DNA of 47,313 nt from Entamoeba histolytica HM-1:IMSS. Lineage: Eukaryota > Evosea > Mastigamoebida > Endamoebidae. Positions within the stretch are counted from its first letter, which is position 1, and each line of letters starts with the position of its first letter. Of the stretch, positions 21,452-31,195 are shown in pieces. The stretch spans positions 1-47,313 of the forward strand of contig NW_001914880.1 of assembly GCF_000208925.1 (NCBI RefSeq). Reading direction: 5' to 3'. The translations under genes were made by a program, and so were the position numbers. The notes beneath the pieces are model-generated. The model ran no database searches and was not told the origin of the DNA. It worked only from the letters and a program-made list of their open reading frames with translations.

Positions 21452-21685
21452 TTAATATCCTCCTCTTAATCTTAAGACTAAATGAAGTGTTGATTCTTTT
21501 TGAATGTTATAATCTGAAAGAGTTTTTCCTTCTTCTAATTGTTTTCCTGCAAAAATAAGTCTTTGTTGATCTGGTGGAATTCCTTCTTTTTCTTGGATCT
21601 TAGCCTTAATAGCATCAATAGAATCATTTGGTTCGACTTCTAATGTGATAGTTTTTCCAGTGAGTGTCTTAACAAATATTTGCAT
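21452..21685 (-). CDS. Monoubiquitin with a one-residue tail
   Basis: 77 codons: one ubiquitin unit ending LRLRGG followed by a single Tyr that a deubiquitinase must remove. All seven conserved lysines (6, 11, 27, 29, 33, 48, 63) are present. Compared with human ubiquitin it differs at eight sites: S20N, T22S, E24D, N25A, V26I, D32E, D52E and R54K. That is unusually divergent for ubiquitin but in line with what is known of Entamoeba. This is a single unit, not a polyubiquitin array, and it is not fused to a ribosomal protein. Its 3' end lies ~150 bp from the LINE insertion. Confidence 0.96.
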   Translation of the reverse strand: MQIFVKTLTGKTITLEVEPNDSIDAIKAKIQEKEGIPPDQQRLIFAGKQLEEGKTLSDYNIQKESTLHLVLRLRGGY

Positions 21686-21712
21686 CGTTCTGTTATTCTT
21701 TCAGTTTTTCTT

Positions 21713-21722
21713 CCTTTTATAC
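21713..21722 (-). promoter_or_regulatory. TATA box of the ubiquitin gene
   Basis: GTATAAAAGG on the minus strand, 28-37 nt upstream of the ubiquitin ATG. The short distance implies a very short 5' UTR, as is usual in Entamoeba. Confidence 0.5.
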
Positions 21723-22577
21723 TTCTTATTGACGTTTTTTATTTTTCTTATCCTTCATTCTTTTATTATTTATTATAATATAATTATAATTTTATTTACT
21801 ATTTTATTTTTAGTTTATGTATATTGTTTTAATTTGTCATTGATTTTCTTATAATCTTTACTTTATATTTTGCTTAAAATAAGAACAACATTATATGTTT
21901 TAGCTTTCTTAGGTCTATTTCTTTTCATAAACCAATTTTTGTACTAGCAGTTATTCTTATTTAAATTTAGTATTTTCTTTATTAAAGAATTGTTATTGTA
22001 AAACATCTTCAACCAAAAGACATAAATATTATTGAATACTTCAAGAAGTACCAAACACATTTAATGAAGATTAGTCATTTAATTATTATTTACTTGAAAT
22101 ATATATGACTTATAATAAGAATATTCTTTGATAAAAAAAATAAAGTCAATAAAAGATATTGAATAAATAAAAAACAAGCAAAAAGAAAGGTGTTGGTAAA
22201 AAAAGCATGTTAATTTGAGTAAGTGAATAAAATATAAAATGTGTAATAAAGAATAGATATTCTGAACCAATATATTAAAGAGTTTTTTAATACTAACATT
22301 ACTTCTAAACTTTAAGGATATTAAAAATATTTAATATTTTCAGAAAATTAAAAGAATTATAAGAATTATATTTGACAAAGTCTTTTTAATTTGATTAATG
22401 GATATTATAACAGTAGTTAAAGGCATTATACAGTAGAATAACAATCAAATGATTTAAATTTTTATTGAAAAAGAGATGATAAAAAGAACAAAATCTTTTA
22501 ATAGATACTATCATCTTGTTTTTTTAAATAACAAAGTAGAAATAATGTAGCATTAATTTTTTAATTAATTGTTTGTT
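21723..22577. other. Intergenic region
   Basis: Upstream of ubiquitin and downstream of the cyclin gene (both minus strand). Highly AT-rich, T-rich at 21720-21830. No gene or RNA recognised. Confidence 0.5.
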
Positions 22578-23454
22578 TTAAGGATGAAATTCAAATTCAC
22601 TTAGAAGTTCTCCTTTAAAAATACATTTTAACACTTGATTAGATAACTCACAAATCTCATCTAAAGTAGAAACAAATGTTTTAGCCCAAGATAACATAAT
22701 GCCTGAAGCACCACCATCTAAGATTGATTGTGATACACATAATACAACTATTCCACATATTAATGAAGAATGATTTGCTATAAGCATTTCAGGAGAGTTA
22801 TATAGCAAGTGACAAACGTCAGTAGCAATTTTATTGAGTTTCTGATTTTTATTAAAATATACTTCAAGAAAGAGATTAACGTATTGGATTGGGACTGGTG
22901 GGTCTATATAATAATTTAACATTTTTAATACTTCCATTTCTTTAATAGTAAATTCTCTTTTTGAACAAACCAATGAAGTGTCATAATAAATTTCTTTGAC
23001 CCATCTTCTTCTTTTCTCATATATTTTACTTGCTAAACTGATACATATAAAACATATAATTTCTGGATTTTGTTTTTGAACATATGAAGAATTAACTACA
23101 CATAACCGTTTCAATATTCTACAATAAATAAATTCTTACTATTTCTTATCTTATATCTTTTGATTGTTTAAAAAAATATTATTTATAATACTGAACAAAC
23201 GTTACTGCAGTGTGAGTTGTAATAGGACTCAATTCTAAACGATTGCAAGCAGTAAAAATCTTCTGAACAAATAGTTTTGCTGGCCAGCAGTTATTAAAAG
23301 GGATTAACCCATAATACTTTTCTTCTTTAATACATAAATTGAGTAATAATTCTCTGTAAGTAAAAGTTCCATCTCCATTTTCTAATAGCGCAATATTATC
23401 AATGATTAAAGGTGATGAGAATGCAACATTGTCATCTTCTCTAGTCTCTTCCAT
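22578..23454 (-). CDS. Cyclin-domain protein, two exons
   Basis: Regulatory partner of a cyclin-dependent kinase. Exon 1 is 23201-23454 (84 codons + 2 nt) and exon 2 is 22578-23118. The 82-nt intron starts GTTTGTT and ends TTGTAG. The joined protein is 264 aa. The cyclin box starts near residue 65: KIFTACNRLELSPITTHTAV spans the junction into LKRLC. It continues with CFICISLASKIYEKRRRW (the LASKxxE helix 3 pattern) and FTIKEMEVLKMLNYYIDPP, the usual end of the first fold. A weaker second fold follows. No destruction box is obvious. It resembles transcription-type or single-box cyclins more than mitotic cyclins, but I cannot assign a class. Confidence 0.85.
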
Positions 23455-23592
23455 TCACTAAAGTATCTTTGATTAACTTTTTCGATGCTCTAAAAAAGAT
23501 TACTTTTTTTAACACTTTCCAAGAAAGACATACCAATAGAGTATAATAAAATCCACTATGATTTAAAGAATATTATTCAATTAAAAAAAAAA

Positions 23593-24291
23593 TTAGAATA
23601 TGTCATTTTCTTTTAACAACTTTCCAGCTTTATGAATCAATTTAATTGCACGTTTAGCATTTTCAGTTTCTTTGTTGACATCAATTTTAATTATTCGAGG
23701 ATGACATTTCTCTTTTGGGAGTGGACAAAGAATTCTTTGTTTTTCATTATCAACAAGAGCATAATACTTTTGTTTTGGTTGCTTATAAACGTATTTGTCT
23801 TTTTTCCAAATACACTTATTTCTTGGAATATGTTTAACATGTTTCATTTGACATTTTTTTAATTGTTGTTTCTGTTGTATTGGTTGTGTTGAATTTTGTT
23901 GTGTTCCATTAGTAGAATTAACGTTATTCAACATTGGTTTAACTAATTTTTCGATTGAAGTACATGTCTTTTTTGAGTTAAATTTATTGTCAAATCTAGC
24001 TAACTTTTCGTTTGAATTAAATCTAATATATTCTGGATCAGAATCAATAATATCACGAATTGATAATCTTTCTTTTTCAGTGAGTAAGGAAAGGGCATTT
24101 TCTACAATTTTTTTACTCTTTCTTTTTTTCTTTTCAGTTTGTTCTTTAATTTTTCTAATATTTTCTTCACTTTTTAATATTTTTTTAGCAGCATTTTCCT
24201 TTTGTTTTTTTACCATATCTTCACGAGTTAATACATTCAAATCTGCTAAACATAATACTATAAATAAAAGAATGGTTATTACTTTCATCAA
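23593..24291 (-). CDS. Secreted or luminal Lys-rich protein of unknown function
   Basis: 232 aa (or 231 from the second Met). The N-terminus MMKVITILLFIVLCLADLNV is a clear signal peptide, probably cleaved after Ala16. The mature part is a charged helix (residues 25-70, Lys/Glu-rich, likely coiled coil), then a Thr/Gln/Asn linker with two N-glycosylation sequons (NST, NGT), and a basic Cys-containing C-terminus (KKC, NKC, LCPLPKEKC). I recognise no catalytic domain. It has no C-terminal KDEL or membrane anchor, so export or vesicle lumen is likely. Entamoeba-specific as far as I can tell. Confidence 0.7.
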   Translation of the reverse strand: MMKVITILLFIVLCLADLNVLTREDMVKKQKENAAKKILKSEENIRKIKEQTEKKKRKSKKIVENALSLLTEKERLSIRDIIDSDPEYIRFNSNEKLARFDNKFNSKKTCTSIEKLVKPMLNNVNSTNGTQQNSTQPIQQKQQLKKCQMKHVKHIPRNKCIWKKDKYVYKQPKQKYYALVDNEKQRILCPLPKEKCHPRIIKIDVNKETENAKRAIKLIHKAGKLLKENDIF

Positions 24292-25728
24292 AATATTATA
24301 AATTTATTTTAAGATTTTCTTTTTTTTTATTTTTGATTTTTAAGTTTTTATTAATAATCAAGAAGAAGAAGAAATAATAATTAGAAAGAATCAATTGATA
24401 AGGAGAAGATACAATCATTTTCTCATTTTATTCTTGAATAAACAATCAGAAAAATATTCAAAAGTATTAAAGGGAAATGATTTAATTAATTTTAATCATC
24501 TAGTTGTTAGATTTGTACATTGCCTAAATTCATTAGTTTCTATTACTCTTAAAAAATCAAATAGATTTAATTTTCTAAGACTAACGCTGTTATAAAAAGA
24601 GCCTTCATAAATTGAGTGAACGTTATGAAAAATAATAATTTCAGACAAAGAATAACAACAGGAGAAACAATAATTTCTTAATGAAATTACTTAATAAGAA
24701 AGAAATATTGACTTAAGTTAGGTATACGTATAGAAACATCATTTTTGAATTACAAGTATAGAAGAAGGAGTTTTAAAAGTAGTTAATGAAGAACAACTAA
24801 CAAAAACACAATTTTCTAGAGAAGTTAATAGTAGAAAAAGAAGAAAAAGAATTAAAAGTGAATAGGTAAATAGAAAAGGTTTGAGTCAAACAACAAATAA
24901 TTATTTAAAGAAGAATTATCGAAGCAAATAGGAAGAGGAGAATAAATGAATAGTTTAATTTTCATTTTAAATTCCAAAGAAATAGATAAAATATGTTAGA
25001 TAATTAAGTTAAATGAAAATTGTTTAAATAGAAGTAGAAATGTAATGAAAATAAAACGATAAAGAAGTTATCATTTCTTTTAAGGATAATAACAATGTAA
25101 TGAATTGGTAATAAAAAAATTACTATGTTCAATATGTTTATAATGTGAATTTAAAAATGACTTTATTTAATTTTATTGCTTTAGAAGAAGTTATATAATA
25201 ATTAACTAAAGAATTTATGTATTTTGGATAAATTGTATCAATGAAGTCATACAAATATAATGTTTCAATTTTTGGAAATAATAACGTTGTTGAATTATTT
25301 GAAGGTATTGAATTATAATAGACTACTAATAGTAATTCTTTATATTTTTTAACATCATTATCATATCAATAAAATCATTTTTATTTTAAAGTAATTTGAA
25401 ACAATAAGTACAGAATATCTATCAAATATATTTATTTTACTCTCTTTATGTATAAATAAAAAAAAAGATAAAATTCAAACAGATAAATATCTCAATCTCT
25501 TCAATTATTATTATTATTTTGAGTATTAATTATTTTTTAAGATAGAGATTTCTTTTCTTTTTGTATGGTTTGATTTGTCAGATTGAATTTATTCTTCAAA
25601 GTGTTATAAAAAACAAAGATTGTTTTAATATTTTTTACTCAGAAGTATCTGTTATCAATCATCATCCAATAAATAATTTTAAGATTTTTATTCCTTAAAA
25701 CATTTTATTATTTTACTTTAATTAAATT
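24292..25728. other. Long gene-poor region
   Basis: 1.4 kb with no sustained coding frame. Around 24395-24595 a 66-codon frame occurs, and near 25242 an ATG opens a short frame starting MKSYKYNVSIFGNNNVVELF that stops after ~24 codons. The latter faintly recalls a P-loop GTPase start but lacks the GKT. These may be scraps of decayed genes. Confidence 0.35.
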
Positions 25729-25969
25729 AAAAAAAAGAAATATAAAATAACATTTAATCAATGAAAAAATCACTTATGACTTATTCAACTTTAAGAACTC
25801 CTTGTGGGCAAGCATCAACACAAGCACCACATCCAATACAATCATCTGGATTTTTAATTTCAACATGATCATTTACTTCAAGAACACTTTGTGGGCAAGT
25901 TCCAGAACAGGCACCGCAAGCGACACAGTCATCAATGTTAACAATAGTGATCTTTCCCATTAGATTTGA
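25729..25969 (-). repeat. Left arm of ferredoxin inverted repeat (241 bp)
   Basis: Reads on the minus strand identically to 26828-27068 on the plus strand, as far as I could compare base by base. It covers 9 nt of 5' leader, the whole ferredoxin frame and ~52 nt of 3' UTR up to an 8-T run. Outside it the two sides diverge at once. Confidence 0.93.
25781..25960 (-). CDS. 2[4Fe-4S] ferredoxin, copy A
   Basis: 59 aa bacterial/clostridial-type ferredoxin with two cysteine sets: C12, C15, C18, C22 (CVACGACSGTCP) and C41, C44, C47, C51 (CIGCGACVDACP). It takes electrons from pyruvate:ferredoxin oxidoreductase in anaerobic metabolism. There is no targeting peptide, so it is cytosolic. The protein and the DNA are identical to copy B at 26837-27016, which points the opposite way. 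The two starts face each other across 876 bp. Confidence 0.97.
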   Translation of the reverse strand: MGKITIVNIDDCVACGACSGTCPQSVLEVNDHVEIKNPDDCIGCGACVDACPQGVLKVE

Positions 25970-25992
25970 ATGAATAAAAAGATTAATTTGTT

Positions 25993-26003
25993 GTATTTAA
26001 ATG
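25993..26003 (-). promoter_or_regulatory. TATA-like box of ferredoxin copy A
   Basis: CATTTAAATAC on the minus strand, 33-43 nt upstream of the ATG. The spacing equals that of copy B although the surrounding sequence differs. Confidence 0.5.
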
Positions 26004-26794
26004 ACAAGTTTGTTTGTGATTTAAATAGAATAAGAAATTTAGTTAGTGTAATATCTTCTCAATTAAGTTTTGAAATTGTTTTTTTTTATATGATTATGGG
26101 ATTTTTTATTTAAACTTCATAACATAAACAAAAATTTCAATTTTTCACTTTTTCAAAATTCTCTTTTCAAATAACATTCAAAACTATTTTTAGATAATTA
26201 GTAATTTGTTTTAATATTTAATTTTGAAATGATTAATAGATTTATTAACTAAATAATACTAAAAATAAATTAAAATTTTAGTTAAATTTAATAATAATAA
26301 ACTATACTTTTATAATTTGTGTTATAATTATATTCCCATAAATAATTTATATTTTGCTCTGTAGACTAATAGCTAACTGTTAAGTAAATTGCATAAAGAA
26401 GAAGGTTATCTATCATTTTTATTAATTTTTGATTTGAACTACATTTCGTCGTTGGGTAGTTGTTTGTATTTTTAGAATTCGAATTATTTTTCTAAAAAAT
26501 TTATTTTTTAAAACATTTTTTTATTCCAAAAGCATTTTAATTTGTTAAAAAGATGAAATTGAAGTGAAAATTCAGCAAATTAAATAATAATTTCAGAAAT
26601 AAATTAATGAGAAAAACTTTAAAAGAAGAATTAGGTGGTTCTTTCCTGAGATAAATAACCCTAAAATAGAAATTTAAGAATAAAAATACTAATTAATCGG
26701 GAAAATAGTAAAAAATATTACCAAAGTTAATTTAAAGTTTTTGGTAAATTAAACTAATAGTTTATTAAATTAAAATAAATAGTTTAACGAATTA
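26004..26794. other. Spacer between the two ferredoxin genes
   Basis: Non-repeated AT-rich DNA separating the inverted arms, holding both promoters. One AACCCTAAA occurs at ~26649. No open frame recognised. Confidence 0.5.
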
Positions 26795-26804
26795 TATTTA
26801 AATA
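26795..26804 (+). promoter_or_regulatory. TATA-like box of ferredoxin copy B
   Basis: TATTTAAATA, 33-42 nt upstream of the ATG at 26837. Confidence 0.5.
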
Positions 26805-26827
26805 ACTTATCTGTTTAATTCTATCGC

Positions 26828-27068
26828 TCAAATCTAATGGGAAAGATCACTATTGTTAACATTGATGACTGTGTCGCTTGCGGTGCCTGTTCTGGAACTT
26901 GCCCACAAAGTGTTCTTGAAGTAAATGATCATGTTGAAATTAAAAATCCAGATGATTGTATTGGATGTGGTGCTTGTGTTGATGCTTGCCCACAAGGAGT
27001 TCTTAAAGTTGAATAAGTCATAAGTGATTTTTTCATTGATTAAATGTTATTTTATATTTCTTTTTTTT
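26828..27068 (+). repeat. Right arm of ferredoxin inverted repeat (241 bp)
   Basis: Inverted identical copy of 25729-25969. Downstream it runs into T-rich sequence where ATTTTATATTTCTTTTTTT is repeated once more (27073-27100). Confidence 0.93.
26837..27016 (+). CDS. 2[4Fe-4S] ferredoxin, copy B
   Basis: Encodes the same 59-residue protein as copy A with no nucleotide difference in the frame, including the less common codons GTC, TGC and GCC near codons 13-17. The two promoters are unrelated outside the TATA-like box and the 9-nt leader, so the copies may be expressed differently while making the same protein. Confidence 0.97.
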   Translation: MGKITIVNIDDCVACGACSGTCPQSVLEVNDHVEIKNPDDCIGCGACVDACPQGVLKVE

Positions 27069-27630
27069 TTGTATTTTATATTTCTTTTTTTTATTGATAT
27101 TATTCTTTTTTTTTTCTCTTATGTAAATATTTTGTTTTTTTTTTAGTTATGTTATTGTATTTGAAATATTTTTTATTTTTAGTTATTACCTAATAATGTA
27201 TTTTATATTTTTATTAATACTTCCATTTCAATACGAAATAAACTTTTATTATTATAAATAAAGAAAAATTAAATAATTCAACAATATTATTTTAAATATT
27301 GAAAAATATTTTATATGAAAGACACATAACTTAAATATTTCTCAATTATAAACAATGTAACTCTTTTTAAATAATTCTTTCTTTAAATTTAAACTTATTC
27401 ATTTTTATATTGACTAAATTTAAAATATATTTAATTTTCTTTTATAACTTTTTTAAATAAACTTTTTTATTCTTCAATTTGAATGTTTTTTAATATATTA
27501 AATTTACTCTTATATACAAATACAATCTTTATTCATTATTAAAATAATTATATAATAAAATTACTAATGAAACCAATTAAAAACAATAAATCAATACAAA
27601 TGAAAACACACAAAGAATAAATTGTATTGT
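27069..27630. other. Convergent AT-rich spacer
   Basis: Between ferredoxin B (+) and the DEK-like gene (-). Poly-T rich at first, with no gene seen. Confidence 0.5.
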
Positions 27631-28356
27631 TTACTTCTTTTTTCCTTTAGTCTTAACTTCTTTCTTTGTTGAAGTTGTTTTCTTTTCTACCTTTGGTACT
27701 TTTGGTTTTTTTTCTTCTTTTTTAGAAGTCTTCTTTTTTTCATCTTCTTTTTTAGAACTTTTCTTTGTTTCTTTTTTAGCTTCCTTCTTTGATGTTTTCT
27801 TTTCTTTTTCTTCCTTTTTAATTGGCTTCTTTGGCTTTTTCTCTTCTTCTTTTTCTTCATCTTCTTCTGGTTCATTAACAACTGCAACTTTATTTTTTTC
27901 AGTAATAACAATTTTAACATCACCTGGTTTTTTCATAAATTTGATAATTTCATCTACATACTTTTCTTTTGTTTTTTCTTTAGAAGCAGCAGCTAAACAA
28001 AAGAGTCTACAAATTTCAATAAGATTAACAAATGTTTGTTTTTCTAAATATTGTCTTTTCTTTTCAATTAAATATTCTGTCTCATAAATACTATTTCCTT
28101 TAATTCCATTGAAAGACATAATTTCTTTTTTTCGAACATCTGCATATCCAGAAGTACCAAATAAAACTTTATGAAGTAAGATAGCGGTGTTACTTGTTTT
28201 TTTAACTCCTTTCATAACATTAACAATTTCTGGAATATCACCTAGAGCCTTTCCTTCTCCATTAAAAATAATAGATTGAGTTGTACTTTCTGAAAACCTT
28301 TCAACAGTCTTCTTTTCACGTGGAGATTGTTTTCTTCTTTCGGCTAATGTGGACAT
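27631..28356 (-). CDS. DEK-like chromatin protein
   Basis: 241 aa. Residues ~30-145 match the conserved DEK core: GEGKALGDIPEIVNVMK, then ILLHKVLFG, MSFNGIKGNSIYE, and a SAP-like helical part (FVNLIEICRLFCLAAASKEK followed by KYVDEIIKFMKKP). DEK proteins bind structured DNA and histones in the nucleus. The last ~85 residues are an extreme Lys/Glu tail, probably disordered and DNA-contacting. The usual C-terminal DEK-C domain is not visible, so this is a short version (human DEK is ~375 aa). Divergent from MAK16 across 526 bp. Confidence 0.74.
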   Translation of the reverse strand: MSTLAERRKQSPREKKTVERFSESTTQSIIFNGEGKALGDIPEIVNVMKGVKKTSNTAILLHKVLFGTSGYADVRKKEIMSFNGIKGNSIYETEYLIEKKRQYLEKQTFVNLIEICRLFCLAAASKEKTKEKYVDEIIKFMKKPGDVKIVITEKNKVAVVNEPEEDEEKEEEKKPKKPIKKEEKEKKTSKKEAKKETKKSSKKEDEKKKTSKKEEKKPKVPKVEKKTTSTKKEVKTKGKKK

Positions 28357-28831
28357 TGTTTTGATAAAAACACTTTAATTAATAATTTTTCTCTTTCATC
28401 TCCTTTAAGTAGTACAGATGCCCTGACTTTTCCTTCTAAAAGAACACCATCGAAGGTTATTTCTTTTTTATTCTTATTAATTATTGAATTATCCTTTTTA
28501 TTATTATCTGTTTTTCTCTTTTTCAATCTTTTTTATTTATCTTTGAATTATTGACATTTATATCATTTTTTCACCTAATTTTATATTCTTCTTTTTCATT
28601 TACTACTATTAATGCTGATGTGGATTATTAGAACCAATTTTTGTCTTATCTCTTTTTTATCTTTTCTATTTTAAGGGTTTTTTTTTAGTAAATTAAAAAA
28701 TTGTTTTTTATACTATTAAATCATCTCATTGATTCAATGATTTATTTGTGTTATTCAGAATTATTATGTTATTTATTTTCTTGATGTTCTGAAAATAGAA
28801 ATATTATACTAAAACTATATAAAATCCAAAA
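28357..28831. other. Divergent promoter region, DEK-like / MAK16
   Basis: AT-rich. AAGGGTTT occurs at ~28673 and a TATATAAAA at ~28817, about 60 nt before the MAK16 start. A 60-codon minus frame here (28344-28526) overlaps the DEK start and looks accidental. Confidence 0.4.
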
Positions 28832-28838
28832 AAACCCT
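28832..28838 (+). promoter_or_regulatory. AACCCT motif upstream of MAK16
   Basis: AAACCCT followed by AC, 45 nt before the ATG. Related motifs sit just upstream of RPS19, PABP and AlaRS. Confidence 0.4.
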
Positions 28839-28882
28839 ACACTTTTTTTCTGAAAAGAAAATCAACTAATCAGTAGTAAAAA

Positions 28883-29763
28883 ATGCAAGCCGATGATTTG
28901 ATCTGGATTCAATGCCAACATGGATTTTGTTCATTTAAGACTAAGGCTTGTACTGGTAATTTCTGCCGTAATCGTAATAATGTGATGGGTGAATGTCGTA
29001 GATTATATTGTCCATTAGCAAATAGTGTATATGCTACTATTAGAGAGTTTGGTGGAAATGTGTATTTATTTACTAAGAGTATTGAAAGGGCACATACACC
29101 TGCTAAATTGTGGAATAAATTGTTATTAGATAAAGATTATATGAAAGCATTACAACAAGTTACTGACACACTAACCGATGAATATAATCCAAAGTTAGTT
29201 CATAGAGTAAAACAAAGACTTACAAAGGTATATCAATACCTTGAGAGAGAACGTAAATTAACACAATCTAAAGATAGAATGATGGAAAGAGTTAATATTA
29301 GAGAAGAAAGAAGAGATATCACAAGAGCTGAAAAAGCTGAACGAATGGCCAAACTTGATTTTGTAATTAAAGACCAATTATTACAAAGAATGAAGGATGG
29401 TGTGTATGATGATTTATATGAAAATCTTCAAGAATTAGAACAAAATCCACAACAAGTTGAATTAAATGAAGAAGAACTAGAAAAAGAATTAGAGAATGAA
29501 TTAGTTCAATATGAAGAAGATATGTCAGAAGATGTTGAAGATTGGGCAGAACGTTTGTTTTTATTAATAATTATATTTTATTAAATAAAGAATAAATTTT
29601 TTATTACATTTAATAATATTATAAATATTAATTATTAGGATATAAACAAAATAAAACTTCTGATGAAAAATTGGAATATCCACAAATCAAAAAAGGACCT
29701 AAAGTTAACATTGAATTTGAAGAAGAACCTGCTGATGAGAATATCGAACATAATGAAAATTGA
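28883..29763 (+). CDS. MAK16: MAK16, 60S ribosome-biogenesis factor, two exons
   Basis: Nucleolar protein needed for assembly of the large ribosomal subunit. Exon 1 is 28883-29552 and exon 2 is 29639-29763. The 86-nt intron starts GTTTGTT and ends TTATTAG, and the split Arg codon restores RYKQNKTSDEK. The joined protein is 264 aa, shorter than yeast (306) but with the whole core. The N-terminus DDLIWIQCQHGFCSFKTK and the cysteines that follow (NFCRNRNNVMGECRRLYCPLAN) are diagnostic, as are LFTKSIERAHTP and the acidic stretch before the C-terminus. The end KKGPKVNIEFEEEP matches the conserved MAK16 tail (PKVNIEYE), which confirms the splice. Confidence 0.94.
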
Positions 29764-29837
29764 TTGTTTTGAATTTGAATCTCAATCTTTAAGTAACAAA
29801 TAAAAACAAAATAAAACAACAAAATTAATAAGAGTTA

Positions 29838-31046
29838 TTATGAAGATTGTAATGATGCTATTGTTCCTTTATAACTATAAGCGCTAGTAATCAAATAACT
29901 TAGATTACTTTCAGTCATTTTATTATAAAATTCTTTCGTTGATTTATTAAATTTTTCAAGGTCTGAAGAGTCACAAGAACGTGTGATATTAATAAGTACT
30001 GCAAAGGCAAAGTAAATAATAAACCTAAAAATTAATGAGATTTTTTTTTTAAAAGAAAAGGTAATAATTTGAGTATTAATAACAAATAATCTTTAATAAA
30101 AGAAAACAAACGTTCGAAACCCATTATCCAACATGAAATTATCCCATAAAGCAAGTGTTAAATGAAAATGAAATTCTCTACAAAAAAGACAAACAAACCA
30201 TCTATATGATTGTTGTCTTACAATGTCAAGATTAGGTTGTTTTGGATCAACTGAAAATAAACTGTAATAACGATCAACAATATCAACAAATTCTGTCCAT
30301 AATAAATCTACATGAAATTGAGTTGAATGATTTATATAGAGTTTATCCATTATCTTTTCAAGTGAAAAATATACTGTTGTTTCAACTTGAAATAATATCT
30401 CATCTTTGGGAACAACAAACACTCCATTTTCTTGTTTAGGCTCCATAAATGCAGTTATAATAATACCAACAATATCATTTAGTCCTTGGAAATATCCTCG
30501 ATCAACATGAATAATTGAATATATTTGCAATATTCGACGAAGCATTTCAATAATTTTTGGTTCTTTAAAAAGATATTCTGCCCCTTCTGGAAAAGTACGA
30601 ACAATATCACACTCTATTACCCTTAAAGTTTTTTGATCAATTTTAGACATTTGAAAAACTCCTTCTTGTAAACTTTGTTCATTATCAACTAATGTATTTA
30701 ACATTGATTGTAAAGACTTATATTCTTTTCCATTTTCTTCAGAATAAAGATGTTTAATTTCCCATGGGTTTGATGGACGAAGTAATAATGCATACCAAAC
30801 ATACGCACGTAATTCAGCTGGAATACCATTATTGCATTGATACTCTAAACGACTATAATCTAATTCATTGAGACAATCACAAACAGCATTATAAACATAA
30901 GGATTCCCACTATATGTAAAATGTGGAACAAATGAAGAAGATAATTGATTCATAACATTTGTTGTAAATGAAGAGAGGTATTGAAAGAGAGATGAATCTG
31001 TCTTTGGTTCTGTTCTTTTTTGAAAAGGTAACTCTTGAGATTTCAT
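29838..31046 (-). CDS. TBC-domain Rab GTPase-activating protein, two exons
   Basis: Exon 1 is 30112-31046 and exon 2 is 29838-30024. The 87-nt intron starts GTTTGTT and ends TTTTTAG, and the junction codon is Thr. The joined protein is 373 aa. The TBC domain spans from GIPAELRAYVWYALL (about residue 94) to the end. Both catalytic fingers are present: Arg in IECDIVRTFPEG (about 147) and Gln in RGYFQGLNDIVG (about 186). The last exon supplies FAFAVLINITR and the ITSAYSYK helix that closes the fold. It would switch off a Rab in vesicle traffic. The target Rab is unknown. It resembles the TBC1D20/Gyp8 class, which has a short N-terminus. Divergent from PEX19, 149 bp apart. Confidence 0.9.
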
Positions 31047-31195
31047 TTAACTGGTTTTTGAGATTGAACAATATCATCTTTTCACTTTTTAAACTTTTAA
31101 TCTACTTGTTGACATCTCTATTTTTCATTGATATTTTTTAAATAAAAATTCTTAAAATAGAAAAAAAAAAGAAGTACTAAAAATTATTTTAAAAA

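Noticed and set aside
24395..24595. 66-codon plus frame that might be a small gene
   Set aside because: No signal, domain or promoter-like element, and surrounded by stop-rich DNA.
27060..27120. T-rich repeats after ferredoxin B as a terminator or microsatellite
   Set aside because: Only two imperfect copies of a T-rich word, common in this genome's 3' regions.
28344..28526. 60-codon minus-strand frame upstream of the DEK-like gene
   Set aside because: It overlaps the DEK start in another frame, has no recognised motif and fits no intron model.
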